From Kiritimatiellia bacterium (GTDB taxonomy: Bacteria > Verrucomicrobiota > Kiritimatiellia > RFP12 > UBA1067): a stretch of 38,663 nt of DNA. The notes below the pieces were generated by a model that did no database searches, was not told the origin of the DNA, and saw nothing but the letters and a program-made list of their open reading frames with translations. Below, in pieces: positions 1-10,606 of the stretch (the stretch's first letter is position 1; each line of letters starts with the position of its first letter). Made by a program: the position numbers and the translations under genes. The stretch is from positions 1 to 38,663 of the forward strand of contig JAFRBA010000230.1 in NCBI GenBank assembly GCA_017405115.1. Direction: 5' to 3'.

Positions 1-151
1 CCATGCCGATTGGACGGTTCGCGAGGGCTTCACCCTTGGTGATGGCTGGCCAGCAGAAATGTACCCTAACGAGACTTTGCCGCCGATTCACTTGCGTTAG
101 GACTCACGGCTTCGTCGGACGAGACTCCCGCACGTCGGTCAACCTTCGCAC
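1..151 (-). mobile_element. 5' part of a group II intron (continues past left edge)
   Basis: The minus strand starts with the group II 5' consensus GTGCG at 151. It then follows the same layout as the 5' end of the intron at 2264: GTGCG, then GACCGACG, then a GTGA/ACGCAAGTGAA-type segment matching ACGAAAGTGAA in the other intron. Only the first ~150 nt of domain I are in the window, so it cannot be said whether this copy carries a reverse transcriptase. Identification rests on the homology with the other intron, which has a clear domain V. Confidence 0.55.
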
Positions 152-481
152 GGCCCGCCCTCCTACTCATATCACGACATATCTATGAGATTAGCTCCTT
201 TCAACTAATAAGTTCTGCCAAGCTTTCTTGGCGTACCACCAATGGGGTCGGACCCTATGACGTTCCCCTTGACGCAATACATACTTGTCCCCACATGGTC
301 ATTGGTTGCGGGCAGGGTCAAACTGCCGCGCTTGTCAGGATTGCTCACTCACGCCATGCGTCCGCTCCGCCGCTCTCTGACAATCCACCAAGCGATTCCG
401 CCGCAAGATGGGAGAGCGCAAGCCGTGGCGAACATGTTCCTCACGACGAAGGTCGTGTGACGCACAGTTTGGGAACACTCC
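152..481. other. Non-coding interval with degraded repeat sequence
   Basis: No convincing gene is seen between the GH16 stop and the left intron. The stretch holds short self-complementary pieces such as GGGGTCGGACCC (243-254), and CCAAG/CTTGG at about 218-233. These look like degenerate copies of small dispersed palindromic elements. The short open frames here have no ribosome site and no recognisable product. Confidence 0.4.
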
Positions 482-516
482 CCATGCGAAATCCCGAAAG
501 CGCTCAAATGCCTGTT

Positions 517-1707
<1,191 letters not shown>

Positions 1708-1714
1708 GGATTTT

Positions 1715-1762
1715 TACCTTTCTTGGGTTGTTATGCGTATATTATACGATTTTTCCTGTCAA
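1715..1762 (-). promoter_or_regulatory. Promoter-like segment and ribosome site inside the intron
   Basis: The minus strand has TTGACA (1762-1757), TATAAT (1746-1741) overlapping TATACG (1741-1736), and AAGAAAGG just before the ATG at 1707. The TTGACA-to-TATAAT gap is only 10 nt and to TATACG 15 nt, so the -35 assignment is weak. It could provide intron-internal expression of the downstream GH16 frame. Confidence 0.4.
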
Positions 1763-1902
1763 TTCCGGATTCTCCTCACGTCCGCCCACGCGAGGCGGTG
1801 GAGGCCGTAGTGCGTCATTTCGCCGTAGTAGGTGTCGGCGAATTTCAGTCGGTAGTACCGCTGGCTCTTCCTGTTGAGAAAACGCGCCATGCGCTTCTTC
1901 CG
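1759..1902 (-). other. Orphan C-terminal coding fragment in intron domain IV
   Basis: An open frame ends at 1759 with a protein-like tail rich in Tyr, Arg and Leu (KSQRYYRLKF...YYGEMTHYG...WADVRRIRN). It occupies the place where intron reverse transcriptases sit but shows no reverse transcriptase, maturase or HNH motif. Upstream the same frame is intron RNA, so there is no sensible start. It may be a captured gene tail or a residue of the lost intron ORF. The family is not recognised. Confidence 0.3.
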
Positions 1903-2275
1903 AAGCGAATCGGCACCCGCCGACCTGTTTGAGGCGCTCCCAATGCGGGAACCCTTCACTCCGCGGTCATTACCCGCTTCATCGCTACTACGATTCCCTC
2001 CGACTCCTGCCCCCGCTTTCGCGGCGGCAGGTCTCCCAAGTTCCCGTGCAGGACTTTCGGAACGCGCCATGTCACTATGCCCCGTCCCGCCGGGCGCGTC
2101 GCAAAACGACTTCGGCGCGTCCGTGTTGGCTTCCGCTATCATGACCCGCTTGGCCACGGGAGACCTTTCGGTTAGGAGTTTCGAGGCGTACATACGAGAC
2201 TTCACTTTCGTTTGGCTCATTCCTTTGTAGGATTGGGCTTCTGCGCGTCGGTCGCCCTCCGCACAGCCAATCTTC

Positions 2276-2689
2276 CTATCGGCATGTCGTTTTCTTTGCC
2301 GTACAGATTCCTTTGTGGAGTAGGGCATTCCGCCTCGGTGTTTCCGTCCACATATCCACGCCATTCTGCTTGACACCGTGCTTCGGCCAGTTACGGATGC
2401 GCCGCCCGTAGACGTGCGGGATGTAGAGCGCGGACTTGCCATCGACGACTTCGAGCGGCTCGGCGGTCAGCTCGAAACCGAGCACGATCGCGCCCTTCTC
2501 GCGGTTGACGATACTACCGCTCCAGGCGCCATCGCGCTCAACAATCGAAACGTCTATCGCATACCGTTTGTCGGCAGACGTAATCTTGTTCGTCGCACCA
2601 TCCGCCTCTACAAGCATCGACCATTCGACAGCACCGGCGGACAATGCCGCCATACATGCCAATCCTGCAAGCGCAAAGCATCTTCTCAT
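2276..2689 (-). pseudogene. Truncated secreted protein, N-terminal part only
   Basis: The start at 2689 has a ribosome site (AAGGGTGG, 7 nt away) and a good signal peptide (MRRCFALAGLACMAALSAGA). The mature part reads like the N-terminal beta-sandwich of a large secreted glycoside-hydrolase-type protein (..VDGKSALYIPHVYGRRIRNWP..). It stops at 2276, eleven bases before the proposed intron 5' end. A stand-alone protein of ~137 residues is unlikely, so most of the gene was probably lost. It lies 27 nt downstream of the autotransporter-repeat gene and would be co-transcribed with it. Confidence 0.5.
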
Positions 2690-2716
2690 GTTTTCGCCAC
2701 CCTTACGGAAATTCAA

Positions 2717-5361
2717 CTATCTGAAGTACAAAATAAAATCAGACTTCACAAACTGCACTTCAAAAGTCTTGGAACCATCGGCATTTACTCGCCAAGCGGC
2801 AGAGTTCACCGTGTGGCCAGAAAAACTCGACGGCAACGCAAATGCCGGTGCAGTCGCCGCGGAAGAAATCGTACAAACTGCAACTGTTGCCTCCTCATAA
2901 GTCAACGTTCCCGTAAACGAAACCGGGACTGAACCACTGCCAACAGCGGCGAACGGCGTATCAATTGCCACATTCCGGGCACCGAACTCCTTGAGATCGC
3001 CCACGGCCTCTACATCCACGGCAAGTCTCGCCCCTTCACCGAATGTGACCGGGATGCCATTCACCGCATCTGCCGACTTCACTCCAAACGAACCGGCAGC
3101 GACATTCAGGGTCGCGCCTTCTCTGGCAACCACAGTTCCACCAAATGTCAGACGGCCATCACCCGTCTTGGTCAACGTCCCCGTGATGTCGGCGCTGTCG
3201 GTAATTGCAAACTCCGTCCCCGCAGGCACGGAGATCGACGATGCGGCCTGCGAAATGTAGTGTTTAACCGGCACAAACGCCCCGGCGTCAGCCGTCGTCG
3301 TGATAGTTGAAAATGCAGTGCGGACAACAAGCGTCCCGTTCGTCAGACCCCAGCTTCCAAGACGGATGGTTTCGTTCGTTCCCACATAAAGCGTCCCGTA
3401 ATATTCGCTCATGTCGCCAGGAAACTCGCACGCCACCTGCCCGTCAGCGGCACCCGGACTTATTGCAGTCGCACCATCTGCGGAGATGGCGCTATCAAGA
3501 TCGCCTCGTATCTTCATGTTCATGACATACGTCTGACTGGATTTCACCGTGCCATCGCCATTGAGTGTTGAAACGCCACCACAAAGCGTGAACGGTGATC
3601 CTTTCGTAGTGAACACCGTCAGCATCCCCTCAAATGTAAATGTTGCCGCTGCGCCCGCCGTCGTAAGTCTGGTTCTTGCGTCGATTGCGGTCTTGCCGTT
3701 TGAGAGGACTCTCCAATCGCCGATTTCAAACGTCGTTCTGCTCAACCTGAAGCCACCGGCCTGCGTCAGGGAATTGCCTCCGAACGTCTTGCTCGAAGCG
3801 CTCTTGTCGCGGAGAAGCTTGGCCGTGTAGTAGTTTGTGCCGGGATGTGGGGCCTGGTCCGTCTCTGACCAGTTCCCGGCCATATTGTATGAACCTATGG
3901 TGAACGTCGCTACCGAGTCGCCATCTTTTGTCGTCTGAACGACATAGCCGGTCGTCTCATTCTTGACAGCGGGATTGATGTCGGTTATCCATAATGTCTG
4001 AATACCTTCTGCCGTCTCCACCGAGGCTCTGTAGCGGAACTGCGGGGCGTTCTCGAACGTAAAATCCTCCGCCTTCAGCTCGCCATTCCCTACGGGCAGA
4101 GTCGCAATCGACGTCTTGAGCCCCATGCTGCTCAACCGCAGTTTCACGGGGGTCATCGCCGTGAACGAATTTGTCAGCGCTAACCTGCCGCCCGCCGCAA
4201 CGTCGAGAATGACATCCTTGAACACGGCGTCGCCCACCGTGAAAGTCGCGCCGGAAGGAATCTTCACAAGCGTTCCGTCGAGATTGGCCTTGGCTGTAGA
4301 GAGCCCCGCATTCGCTTCGAGCAGAATGGCGTTTATCGGCACTAGCTCCGACGAACCGCCGGTGACGTAGTTCGTGTTCACGTACGGCTCGCTTGACGGA
4401 AGGCGGGTATATACGTTGACCCCACCGCTGACATGCGACTCGAAGTCGGCGAATGCGGCATCGATTCCCCCTCGCACATCCAGTGAAGTGGAGGCCGGCA
4501 CGCGAATCGTGCCGTCACGGCTAAATACCGAACCGCCAACGGTTGCGGACGAAACACCGTCCACCGTCATGACGCCTGCATTGCCGAGATCGAACGACCC
4601 GGCAAAATCGGATGTTGCAACTCGCGCCTGCGCCCCCAGGTGCAGCTGTTTGTCGCAAAGTACTCCGTGCAATCGCCCTCGAAACGATAGCCGTAGTTCT
4701 CGAAATTCGACACCCACCGATAAACGCCGCGGCTCGCAGCAGTAGCCGTCGCACCGACAAGCAGCACACTTTCATGGCTGGACGCGACCAATTTCGCCGG
4801 GATGTAGCACGTTGACATGTTTATGCCAAACGACACGGAATCTTTCGCGTACGCATAGTCCGACGAGTCTATCGTGATCTTCCCGCCCCATCGCGTCGGC
4901 CTCGCCCAACTGCCATTGTCAAGCTTCCCTTTGCACATGGTGAGATCGCCGATTTCGACCGTGGCATAGTTGTTTGCGTTGTTCCAGCTTGAACGAAAGA
5001 CTATCGACCCGCCACCGGTCACTCGCAATGATCGTCCTGGGAACGTAAAGGTCATTGTGCTTAGGCTGTCCGACGCCCGGCAAGGAGTTCGCAGGACTTT
5101 GCCGCTTACGAGGTAGTCCTTGTTAGGATCCGGGTCGCCGCCATCCGACCAACCGTAGCCTTCTTCCGTTGGATTGGAGAGGAACGAACTCATGTAGGAG
5201 GATTCGCCCTGGGCCTCCGCACCTTCCACATCGCTTTTCAGCAATGTCACATAGTCGGCGAAACCAGTCGCCACGCATCCAAATACCAGAGTCGCGGCGC
5301 TGATCAACTTGACCTTGTCAAAACCCGTCATGGTTTTGTGGAGTGAAGCTTTCTGCATCAT
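2717..5361 (-). pseudogene. Secreted autotransporter-repeat surface protein, frameshifted
   Basis: Two overlapping frames make one protein of about 881 residues. The first starts at 5361 (ribosome site AAGAAAGGAAAGG) with a signal peptide ending near GCVATGFA. The second carries the rest to 2717. They meet at a run of five G on the minus strand (4637-4633): adding one G gives a continuous ..NSCTWGAQARVATSD.. sequence. The C-terminal half holds beta-strand repeats of the autotransporter-associated type (LTKTGDGRLTFGGT, then ..GATLNVAAGSFGV), indicating a parallel beta-helix. No autotransporter barrel and no PEP-CTERM tail is present, so the way it is anchored is unknown. The indel may be a homopolymer sequencing error or a real lesion. 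The gene lies 32 nt after the LamG/glycosidase-like gene and is probably co-transcribed with it. Confidence 0.7.
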
Positions 5362-5393
5362 TGCCTTTCCTTTCTTTCTTCTTGAACTTTCAA

Positions 5394-8300
5394 TCAACGA
5401 CGGCGTATAGAGCGTTCGGTGGAAAGCCCCGACGCGCGGTCTCTGCACACAAGGCGGTAGTCCCCCGCCGCGTCATCCAGATTGGTCAGGATGTCCATGG
5501 TACATACGCCTCCCTGCAGACAGCCCCATCCAGCGCCGTCCAGTTCGCGCCCGGCGGCGTCGATGAGGCGTATCTCGGCTGGCAGCAGCGCATCCACCGG
5601 ACGCCCGGCGGCCGAGAGGACGGAGAAAGTGACGCGCACAGTTTCGCCGGCGCGCACCTCGTCCGGCGCGTCCACCTTGACGGACGCTATGCGCTCGGGA
5701 AGGAATGCGAAAAGCCTGCCGTCGTTCGTGGAGTATTCCACGGGGACGACAATGCGCCCGCCCCTCCGCTCAAACCGCGTTTCTCCGCCGCGGGAAAGCT
5801 CATACACCACCTTTACGGCGCCGTCAGCGTCGTCAAGCGAGACGTCGCCGGAAAACGGCAGACCCTTCTCCATTGTCAGCCCCCACGGCCCCACGTAGTC
5901 CCCGAAAGTGCGGCGGTCATTGACGGCCACGACATAGCGAGCGTTCTTCCATCGACGAGAGTACACCGCTATTTCCGGCGAAGAACTGTCGGCCTCTGGC
6001 GCATAGCGGGCGGACAGTTTCTTACGCAGGTCGTTCGCCTGCGCCACCATGCGAGACTTCGCGCGCATGGTGGCGAGACGCGTCTTGGCGTCGCCCTCAC
6101 GCGCGGCTTCCATCGCGTCCACGTCCTCGGCGTGGTCGGACGCCGGCGGGCGGTCGAAGCTCACCACCGGCACCACGACATCCGCCTTCAACGCCTTCAT
6201 CAGCCGCTTGTCCGCAACGAGGACGCCGCCTTTCCTCTGGAACTCCTTTATCTTCGCGACAACCGATGAAGGGAGGAATACGCACTGCGGCGCATAAAGG
6301 ACCTTGACTCCTTCAAGTCCGTCACGCAGCATCGTGTCCTCGTACACCACGCGGGGATCAAGCCTGGCGCGTTGCATGAACGTGATGGACGGAGCCTTCC
6401 ACCCCCACGACGCCGGGCCGCCGAACACGCATGTCGTAAAGCTCTCCAGCACGGCCACGGGCGGAGCGTCGCGGCCAAGCCGCTTGAGCGTAGGCCCGAG
6501 CGGCGCGACCACGTTGCGCAGCAGATGCCGGATGCGGACCGCAGTCTCGGGGTTTGTGCAGGCGTAGCCATGCCCGGACTTTGCGCTCTCGTCTATCGTC
6601 GCCCAACCATGGTACATTACCGCCTGGACGGGCTTCGCCAGCATCGACCACGTGGCCTCCTGCAGCACGTCCGGCGGAATCGACGGGAACTTCGCGTCCG
6701 GACGGCGGCGCACCCATTCGGGCTCCGGCGACACTTTTTTGCCGACCGGCGCCATCTGCGAACGGTAGTAGATCAGCTGCGTCATGATCGCCGGGATCTG
6801 CCCCGTCCGCCCGGCAACCATCGCAAGTATCTCCTCGGCGGGCCCGGCCACGTTCATCGGCTCCGGAACTGCATACACCCACTGGTTCAACATGTCCACT
6901 GCCCCGCCGGATCCCCAGCCAGGCGGACATCTCACGGCAGGATCCCAGAACACGAAGAAGTCCTTGCGAGATATCTGCCTGTGATATTCCTCTGCTATCC
7001 CGCCGGAATACCCCGGCCATCCGTCGCCGCCCCGCCAAAACCAGCGGTAATACTCCAACACGGGGTCGTCGTCGGGTACGATGCCGTCGGGGAATCTCTT
7101 CTTCGCCATTGCAAGTCCGGCGCGTGAGTCCAGCGTATAACCCTCGACCTCTGGCGGCACTTCGCGCCCCGTATCCTGCCTGTAGCGCAGATGCTCCGTG
7201 TTGAAGGACGGGCTCGACAGGTCGCGTGCCTCCGAAATCGCAAGCGCACCCACAAGGCCAGGATGCCCTCCGTAGAGTTCCACGTCCTTCTCTATTTCCT
7301 TCCTCATCGTCTCCATGAACACGGGATTCGAGACCTCGGGGGCCTTGATCTCCTTCTTGGCATAGCCGCGCAGCGGGAAGCTCCCGTCGCGCCGTTTGCG
7401 CATGTACTTTTCATTCGGCTCGCCATCTGGATACACGACCTTGACATCGTGGACCAGTCTCACGCCAGCCATCACCGCGCTGTCGTATCGCTCACCCGCC
7501 GCTATATCGCCCGGCGGCAGATAGATAAGCCCGTGTGTGAAGCCAAAGTCCGCAAGAACGGACTCCGACGTGCCATAGCCCCACATGAGCGCCTTCATCT
7601 GGTCACCTTCGCGCGGACCAACGCCAATGCGGAATACGCGCGTCCTGCTCTCCGTCCCGTTGGCCACGGTGACGCGCAAGGCGTTCCAGCCCGGTCTCAC
7701 GCGCGTTTCAACGGCAAATCGCACATCCGCCGACGCGCCTCGCGCAATGTCGCCAAGCTTCGACGTTTCGTTTCGCACTCGACCGGACTCCACGAACTGC
7801 TCAATCGTCACTTGCGCACCGACGAACGCAGAGGAAGACATGTTGGCGATGCGCACTGTCACGGCGGCATCCTTCTCCCCGCGCACGAACACTGCACGTC
7901 CGGCCAGCGACAAGTTCAGCATGTCCACCTTGCATGGGGTAATAGACACCCGCTCGATCGTTCCGTCAAAGGGATTGCTCGGCGCGCTCGCACAGGCACC
8001 AATCACAGGATTCGAATGCATTTGCGGAGCAATCGAGCCCGCAACGGCGATGGTTGCGTCCCTTCGCGCCCCGGCGAAGTCCCACACCACGCGCCCATTT
8101 GCGCCAAAGTAGAGTGCGAACTTCATGGGCTTGCCCGGATCAATCTGCACAGACGGCCCCAAGACACACTCCGTGACGTTGGAGAAGCCTGCCCAAAACC
8201 GAGGTGTCCATCTCCCCTTGTTCACCGTGAAGGCAAGCCGAAAGCCCGTATGTGCGCTCGACAGATTGTCCCATACCGTCCTTGTGCCATACATACTCGT

Positions 8301-8546
8301 ACTTCTGGGCGTAAACTCGGCTTCGATTAGAAACGCCCCAGACGGCGTCCACGGCCTGTCTATTGAAGGGATGCCGTTCCTGCAGTCCCACTCATGCGGC
8401 TCGCCCGCCGGAACGGCGCAGTCACGCGGCGACATTTCCTCGTATGAGACGGGCGGAATCGCCTCTGCCGTGCTTTCGCCGTGTGTATTCAGCACGACCG
8501 CACACGCGACCATAGCCGCGCCGAGACATCTTGAAACATTCTTCAT
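5394..8546 (-). CDS. Secreted LamG/glycosidase-like protein (paralogue 1)
   Basis: A 1050-residue protein with a signal peptide (residues 1-28) and ribosome site GAAGGAAG. Residues about 45-205 form a concanavalin A/LamG-like sandwich (AFLIEAEFTP..., VSITPCK). A beta-sandwich linker follows to about 300. Residues about 305-700 look like a TIM-barrel glycosidase-type region (ALMWGYGTSESVLADFGFTHG, EKDVELYGGHPGLVGALAISEA). At about 750-790 there is a beta-galactosidase trimerisation/GATase-like piece (LYAPQCVFLPSS..., RKGGVLVADKRL). The C-terminus is a beta-sandwich ending with sequence akin to the other two paralogues in the window (..YRLVCRDRASGLSTERSI). It resembles GH42-type architecture, but the catalytic residues are not certain. 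Lying next to a divergent-in-class GntR repressor with a sugar-sensor domain suggests regulation by that repressor. Confidence 0.7.
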   Translation of the reverse strand: MKNVSRCLGAAMVACAVVLNTHGESTAEAIPPVSYEEMSPRDCAVPAGEPHEWDCRNGIPSIDRPWTPSGAFLIEAEFTPRSTSMYGTRTVWDNLSSAHTGFRLAFTVNKGRWTPRFWAGFSNVTECVLGPSVQIDPGKPMKFALYFGANGRVVWDFAGARRDATIAVAGSIAPQMHSNPVIGACASAPSNPFDGTIERVSITPCKVDMLNLSLAGRAVFVRGEKDAAVTVRIANMSSSAFVGAQVTIEQFVESGRVRNETSKLGDIARGASADVRFAVETRVRPGWNALRVTVANGTESRTRVFRIGVGPREGDQMKALMWGYGTSESVLADFGFTHGLIYLPPGDIAAGERYDSAVMAGVRLVHDVKVVYPDGEPNEKYMRKRRDGSFPLRGYAKKEIKAPEVSNPVFMETMRKEIEKDVELYGGHPGLVGALAISEARDLSSPSFNTEHLRYRQDTGREVPPEVEGYTLDSRAGLAMAKKRFPDGIVPDDDPVLEYYRWFWRGGDGWPGYSGGIAEEYHRQISRKDFFVFWDPAVRCPPGWGSGGAVDMLNQWVYAVPEPMNVAGPAEEILAMVAGRTGQIPAIMTQLIYYRSQMAPVGKKVSPEPEWVRRRPDAKFPSIPPDVLQEATWSMLAKPVQAVMYHGWATIDESAKSGHGYACTNPETAVRIRHLLRNVVAPLGPTLKRLGRDAPPVAVLESFTTCVFGGPASWGWKAPSITFMQRARLDPRVVYEDTMLRDGLEGVKVLYAPQCVFLPSSVVAKIKEFQRKGGVLVADKRLMKALKADVVVPVVSFDRPPASDHAEDVDAMEAAREGDAKTRLATMRAKSRMVAQANDLRKKLSARYAPEADSSSPEIAVYSRRWKNARYVVAVNDRRTFGDYVGPWGLTMEKGLPFSGDVSLDDADGAVKVVYELSRGGETRFERRGGRIVVPVEYSTNDGRLFAFLPERIASVKVDAPDEVRAGETVRVTFSVLSAAGRPVDALLPAEIRLIDAAGRELDGAGWGCLQGGVCTMDILTNLDDAAGDYRLVCRDRASGLSTERSIRRR

Positions 8547-8636
8547 GGCAGACTTCCTTCATTTTCCGTTGACACTGCCGCGCCTTGACTGACGCACCAT
8601 GTCAAACGCATCCTTACTTGAGCCGAACATGCACGT

Positions 8637-8692
8637 ATGATACCACATTCGTCCCAGCCGTGCCAAGGGGGATTTGTCTATTTTGTCTTTTA
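8637..8692 (-). promoter_or_regulatory. Promoter and possible GntR operator of the LamG/glycosidase-like gene
   Basis: On the minus strand TTGGCA (8666-8661) and TATCAT (8642-8637) are 18 bp apart. Just upstream of the -35 box the plus strand reads TTTGTCTATTTTGTCTTTT (8673-8691), which contains TTGTCTA twice in exact or near form. The same TTGTCTA lies in the GntR gene's own promoter at 9840-9846, so this is a candidate shared operator. Confidence 0.5.
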
Positions 8693-8698
8693 TGAAAT

Positions 8699-8713
8699 CC
8701 CTATAAAATAGGG
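8699..8713 (-). terminator. Weak palindrome after the GntR gene
   Basis: CCCTAT-TTT-ATAGGG is a perfect 6-bp inverted repeat, 10 nt beyond the GntR stop. The stem is AT-rich and there is no clean T-run, so it may be a weak terminator or part of the control region of the next gene. Confidence 0.3.
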
Positions 8714-8723
8714 TCAATATCAA

Positions 8724-9827
8724 CTATGGAAAACTATCACCCTTTATATATCGTGTTTCAAGGTCAACGCGCAGAGGCGAATCTTTGCGGTTAAGGAACG
8801 CAAGCGCGTTTTCCGCCACGCAGTCCGAAAACGCCTCGACGTCAACCTCGAGTCTGGCAAGCGTCTTCGGGTACACCGGCCCCGACCCCTTGTTCGAGAG
8901 CGTCACCACCTTCACGTCTTCCGGGATGCGCCACCCGGCGTATGTGAGCGCCATCAGCGCACCAGAGGCAAACACGTCGTCATCAGGGAACATTAGCAAC
9001 CCCGAAAGCAGATGCGGCTCCTCGGCAATGATATGCTGCAACGCCTCCATGCCTGCCCGCTGCACAGCTTCTTGCTGCCCATAATGCTCCGCCGTGCAGA
9101 ACTGTCGAGCAACGACCGAAACCCCCGCGCCCCTGAAGAGTTGAGCAAGAGCATCGCACTGACTCCATGCACACGCCATGAACACTGAAGACACGCCTGA
9201 CTCCCGGCAGTGGCACAGCAATTCATCCGCACCGCCGTCGAGATGTACGCATATATGGCAGACGCAGTTCCTCGCGAGGATCGTGCTGGCGCAGTCGAAG
9301 TCGGATGCTACGAATGGTATACCAGAATCAACGAGCACACGGCGAATCGCCGGCGTCCGCTGTATCTGGATTGCAAGATCGACGGACTTCGACAGCTGGA
9401 GTTCAAGAATGTCGAGGACATGTCTTCTGTTCGCGTCCATCGGGACTACGACCTCGTTGACGAAGAATCCTTCTTTCATCAACACGTTCCTGAGGTGGTA
9501 CGACATGACGGACAAGTAAAAGGAACTCTTGCTTTCTGGGAACACAAGCAATACATGTCCCCTGCGTCCTCGCCTACCAAGCGGCTGCACAATGCTACCC
9601 ACCCCCGTGCGTGACACGATCAGCCCTTCGTCGGAAAGCTGTCGAAATGCGGCTCGCACTGTGTTCATGCTGACGCCGAGATCGGCGGACAGCCTAGTGA
9701 GCGTCGGCAGACATGACCCTGCCGGATAGCGTCCCGTCACGATGGAACTGCGCAAACCATCCGCAACCTGGCTCGTTAGACTGGTGCCTGATCTTCTGTC
9801 TATCTCAAACGGCCGAGATTCATCCAT
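8724..9827 (-). CDS. GntR-family repressor with LacI-type sugar-sensing domain
   Basis: A 367-residue transcription regulator. Residues about 10-80 form a GntR winged helix (SLTSQVADGLRSSIVTGRYPAG..LPTLTRLSADLGVSMNTVRAAFRQLSDEGLIVSRTGVGSIV). Residues about 90-355 form a LacI/periplasmic-binding-like ligand domain (HVLLVFPESK.., GIPFVASDFD, LLMFPDDDVFASGALMALTYAGWRIPEDVKVV). This architecture is known from AraR-type arabinose repressors and from many sugar regulators. It sits directly upstream of, and in the same direction as, the LamG/glycosidase-like gene and has its own promoter. It most likely represses that gene and itself until a sugar binds. The inducer is not deducible. Confidence 0.88.
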   Translation of the reverse strand: MDESRPFEIDRRSGTSLTSQVADGLRSSIVTGRYPAGSCLPTLTRLSADLGVSMNTVRAAFRQLSDEGLIVSRTGVGSIVQPLGRRGRRGHVLLVFPESKSSFYLSVMSYHLRNVLMKEGFFVNEVVVPMDANRRHVLDILELQLSKSVDLAIQIQRTPAIRRVLVDSGIPFVASDFDCASTILARNCVCHICVHLDGGADELLCHCRESGVSSVFMACAWSQCDALAQLFRGAGVSVVARQFCTAEHYGQQEAVQRAGMEALQHIIAEEPHLLSGLLMFPDDDVFASGALMALTYAGWRIPEDVKVVTLSNKGSGPVYPKTLARLEVDVEAFSDCVAENALAFLNRKDSPLRVDLETRYIKGDSFP

Positions 9828-9838
9828 TGCTGTTCATA

Positions 9839-9889
9839 CTTGTCTAGACGGCACTCCAGCGTTATAGACCGATGACACGACAGGCACAA
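9839..9889 (-). promoter_or_regulatory. Promoter of the GntR gene with palindromic operator
   Basis: Minus strand TTGTGC (9889-9884), a 17-bp spacer and TATAAC (9866-9861) form a good promoter. The perfect palindrome GTCTAGAC lies at 9842-9849, just past the expected transcription start, where a repressor would block initiation. It shares TTGTCTA with the control region at 8673-8691, which suggests autorepression. Confidence 0.6.
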
Positions 9890-9967
9890 AACTTCTCACT
9901 AGTCGTCGTGGGAACGTCGCATATGCACCCATACGCGATCTTGTCACAATTCTGCGAAGTGCTTCGG

Positions 9968-10600
9968 TCATTTCAGAAAAGCCACCAATATTCCCAATGC
10001 GCCAAGAATGGTGCCGCATATCGTCCACCAGAGCGAAAGGGAGTAGCGGCGTCTGTCTTCCCTTGCCTTTGCATCTTCGCGGTCTTGCATCTCCTGTTGC
10101 CGTGCCTCGCGATCCTTTTCCGCTTGCTCATGGACTGCATTTCTAATTTCAATGTATGCGGCATCTATTCCATCACGAACTTCCGCAAGATGAACCACGG
10201 CATCTGCCACACGCTTGAACACATCTGCGTCGGCATCACGCAATTTCCGAATCTCGCACAATGCAGCCCGAGCATCTATAAAGGTTGCCCGATACTCTTT
10301 CCACTTTGACAAATAACGATCAAGAAGAGGTTTGGGATAATCCTGTTCGAAGAACGTGGCGATGTAGTCAAGGAAATAACCAATTGACGCCTCGTACGCA
10401 TCATATCTAGCACGAACGCAATGTCGGATTGCCGCCTCTAAATCATTTTCCAGCAAATGGCAAAGAGCATATCGCAATTGATTAACGGCTGGAAGCGCCA
10501 CATCGCCAGAAACGCGTTCGGCTAACTTCAATGCATCCTCAGCCTCGGCAAAGGAAGCGACGACTTCGCGGCGCTTGTCTTCTGTCTGCTCTTTATCCAT
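9968..10600 (-). CDS. Hypothetical C-terminally membrane-anchored helical protein
   Basis: A 210-residue protein of unrecognised family. Residues 1-120 are alpha-helical and alanine/leucine rich, with TPR-like spacing (LRYALCHLLENDLEAAIRHCVRARYDA). Residues about 140-183 form a charged, probable coiled-coil helix (EQAEKDREARQQEMQDREDAKAREDRRR). The end is one membrane helix (WWTICGTILGALGILVAFL) with no basic tail, consistent with a tail-anchored orientation. Its ribosome site GAGGT overlaps the stop of the upstream 72-residue gene, so the two are coupled. No function can be assigned. Confidence 0.75.
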   Translation of the reverse strand: MDKEQTEDKRREVVASFAEAEDALKLAERVSGDVALPAVNQLRYALCHLLENDLEAAIRHCVRARYDAYEASIGYFLDYIATFFEQDYPKPLLDRYLSKWKEYRATFIDARAALCEIRKLRDADADVFKRVADAVVHLAEVRDGIDAAYIEIRNAVHEQAEKDREARQQEMQDREDAKAREDRRRYSLSLWWTICGTILGALGILVAFLK

Positions 10601-10606
10601 GCGACC

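Noticed and set aside
3..188. 61-codon plus-strand ORF starting MPIGRF, resembling the MPIGRLA exon start at 2285
   Set aside because: It is antisense to intron domain I; the similarity of five residues is probably chance.
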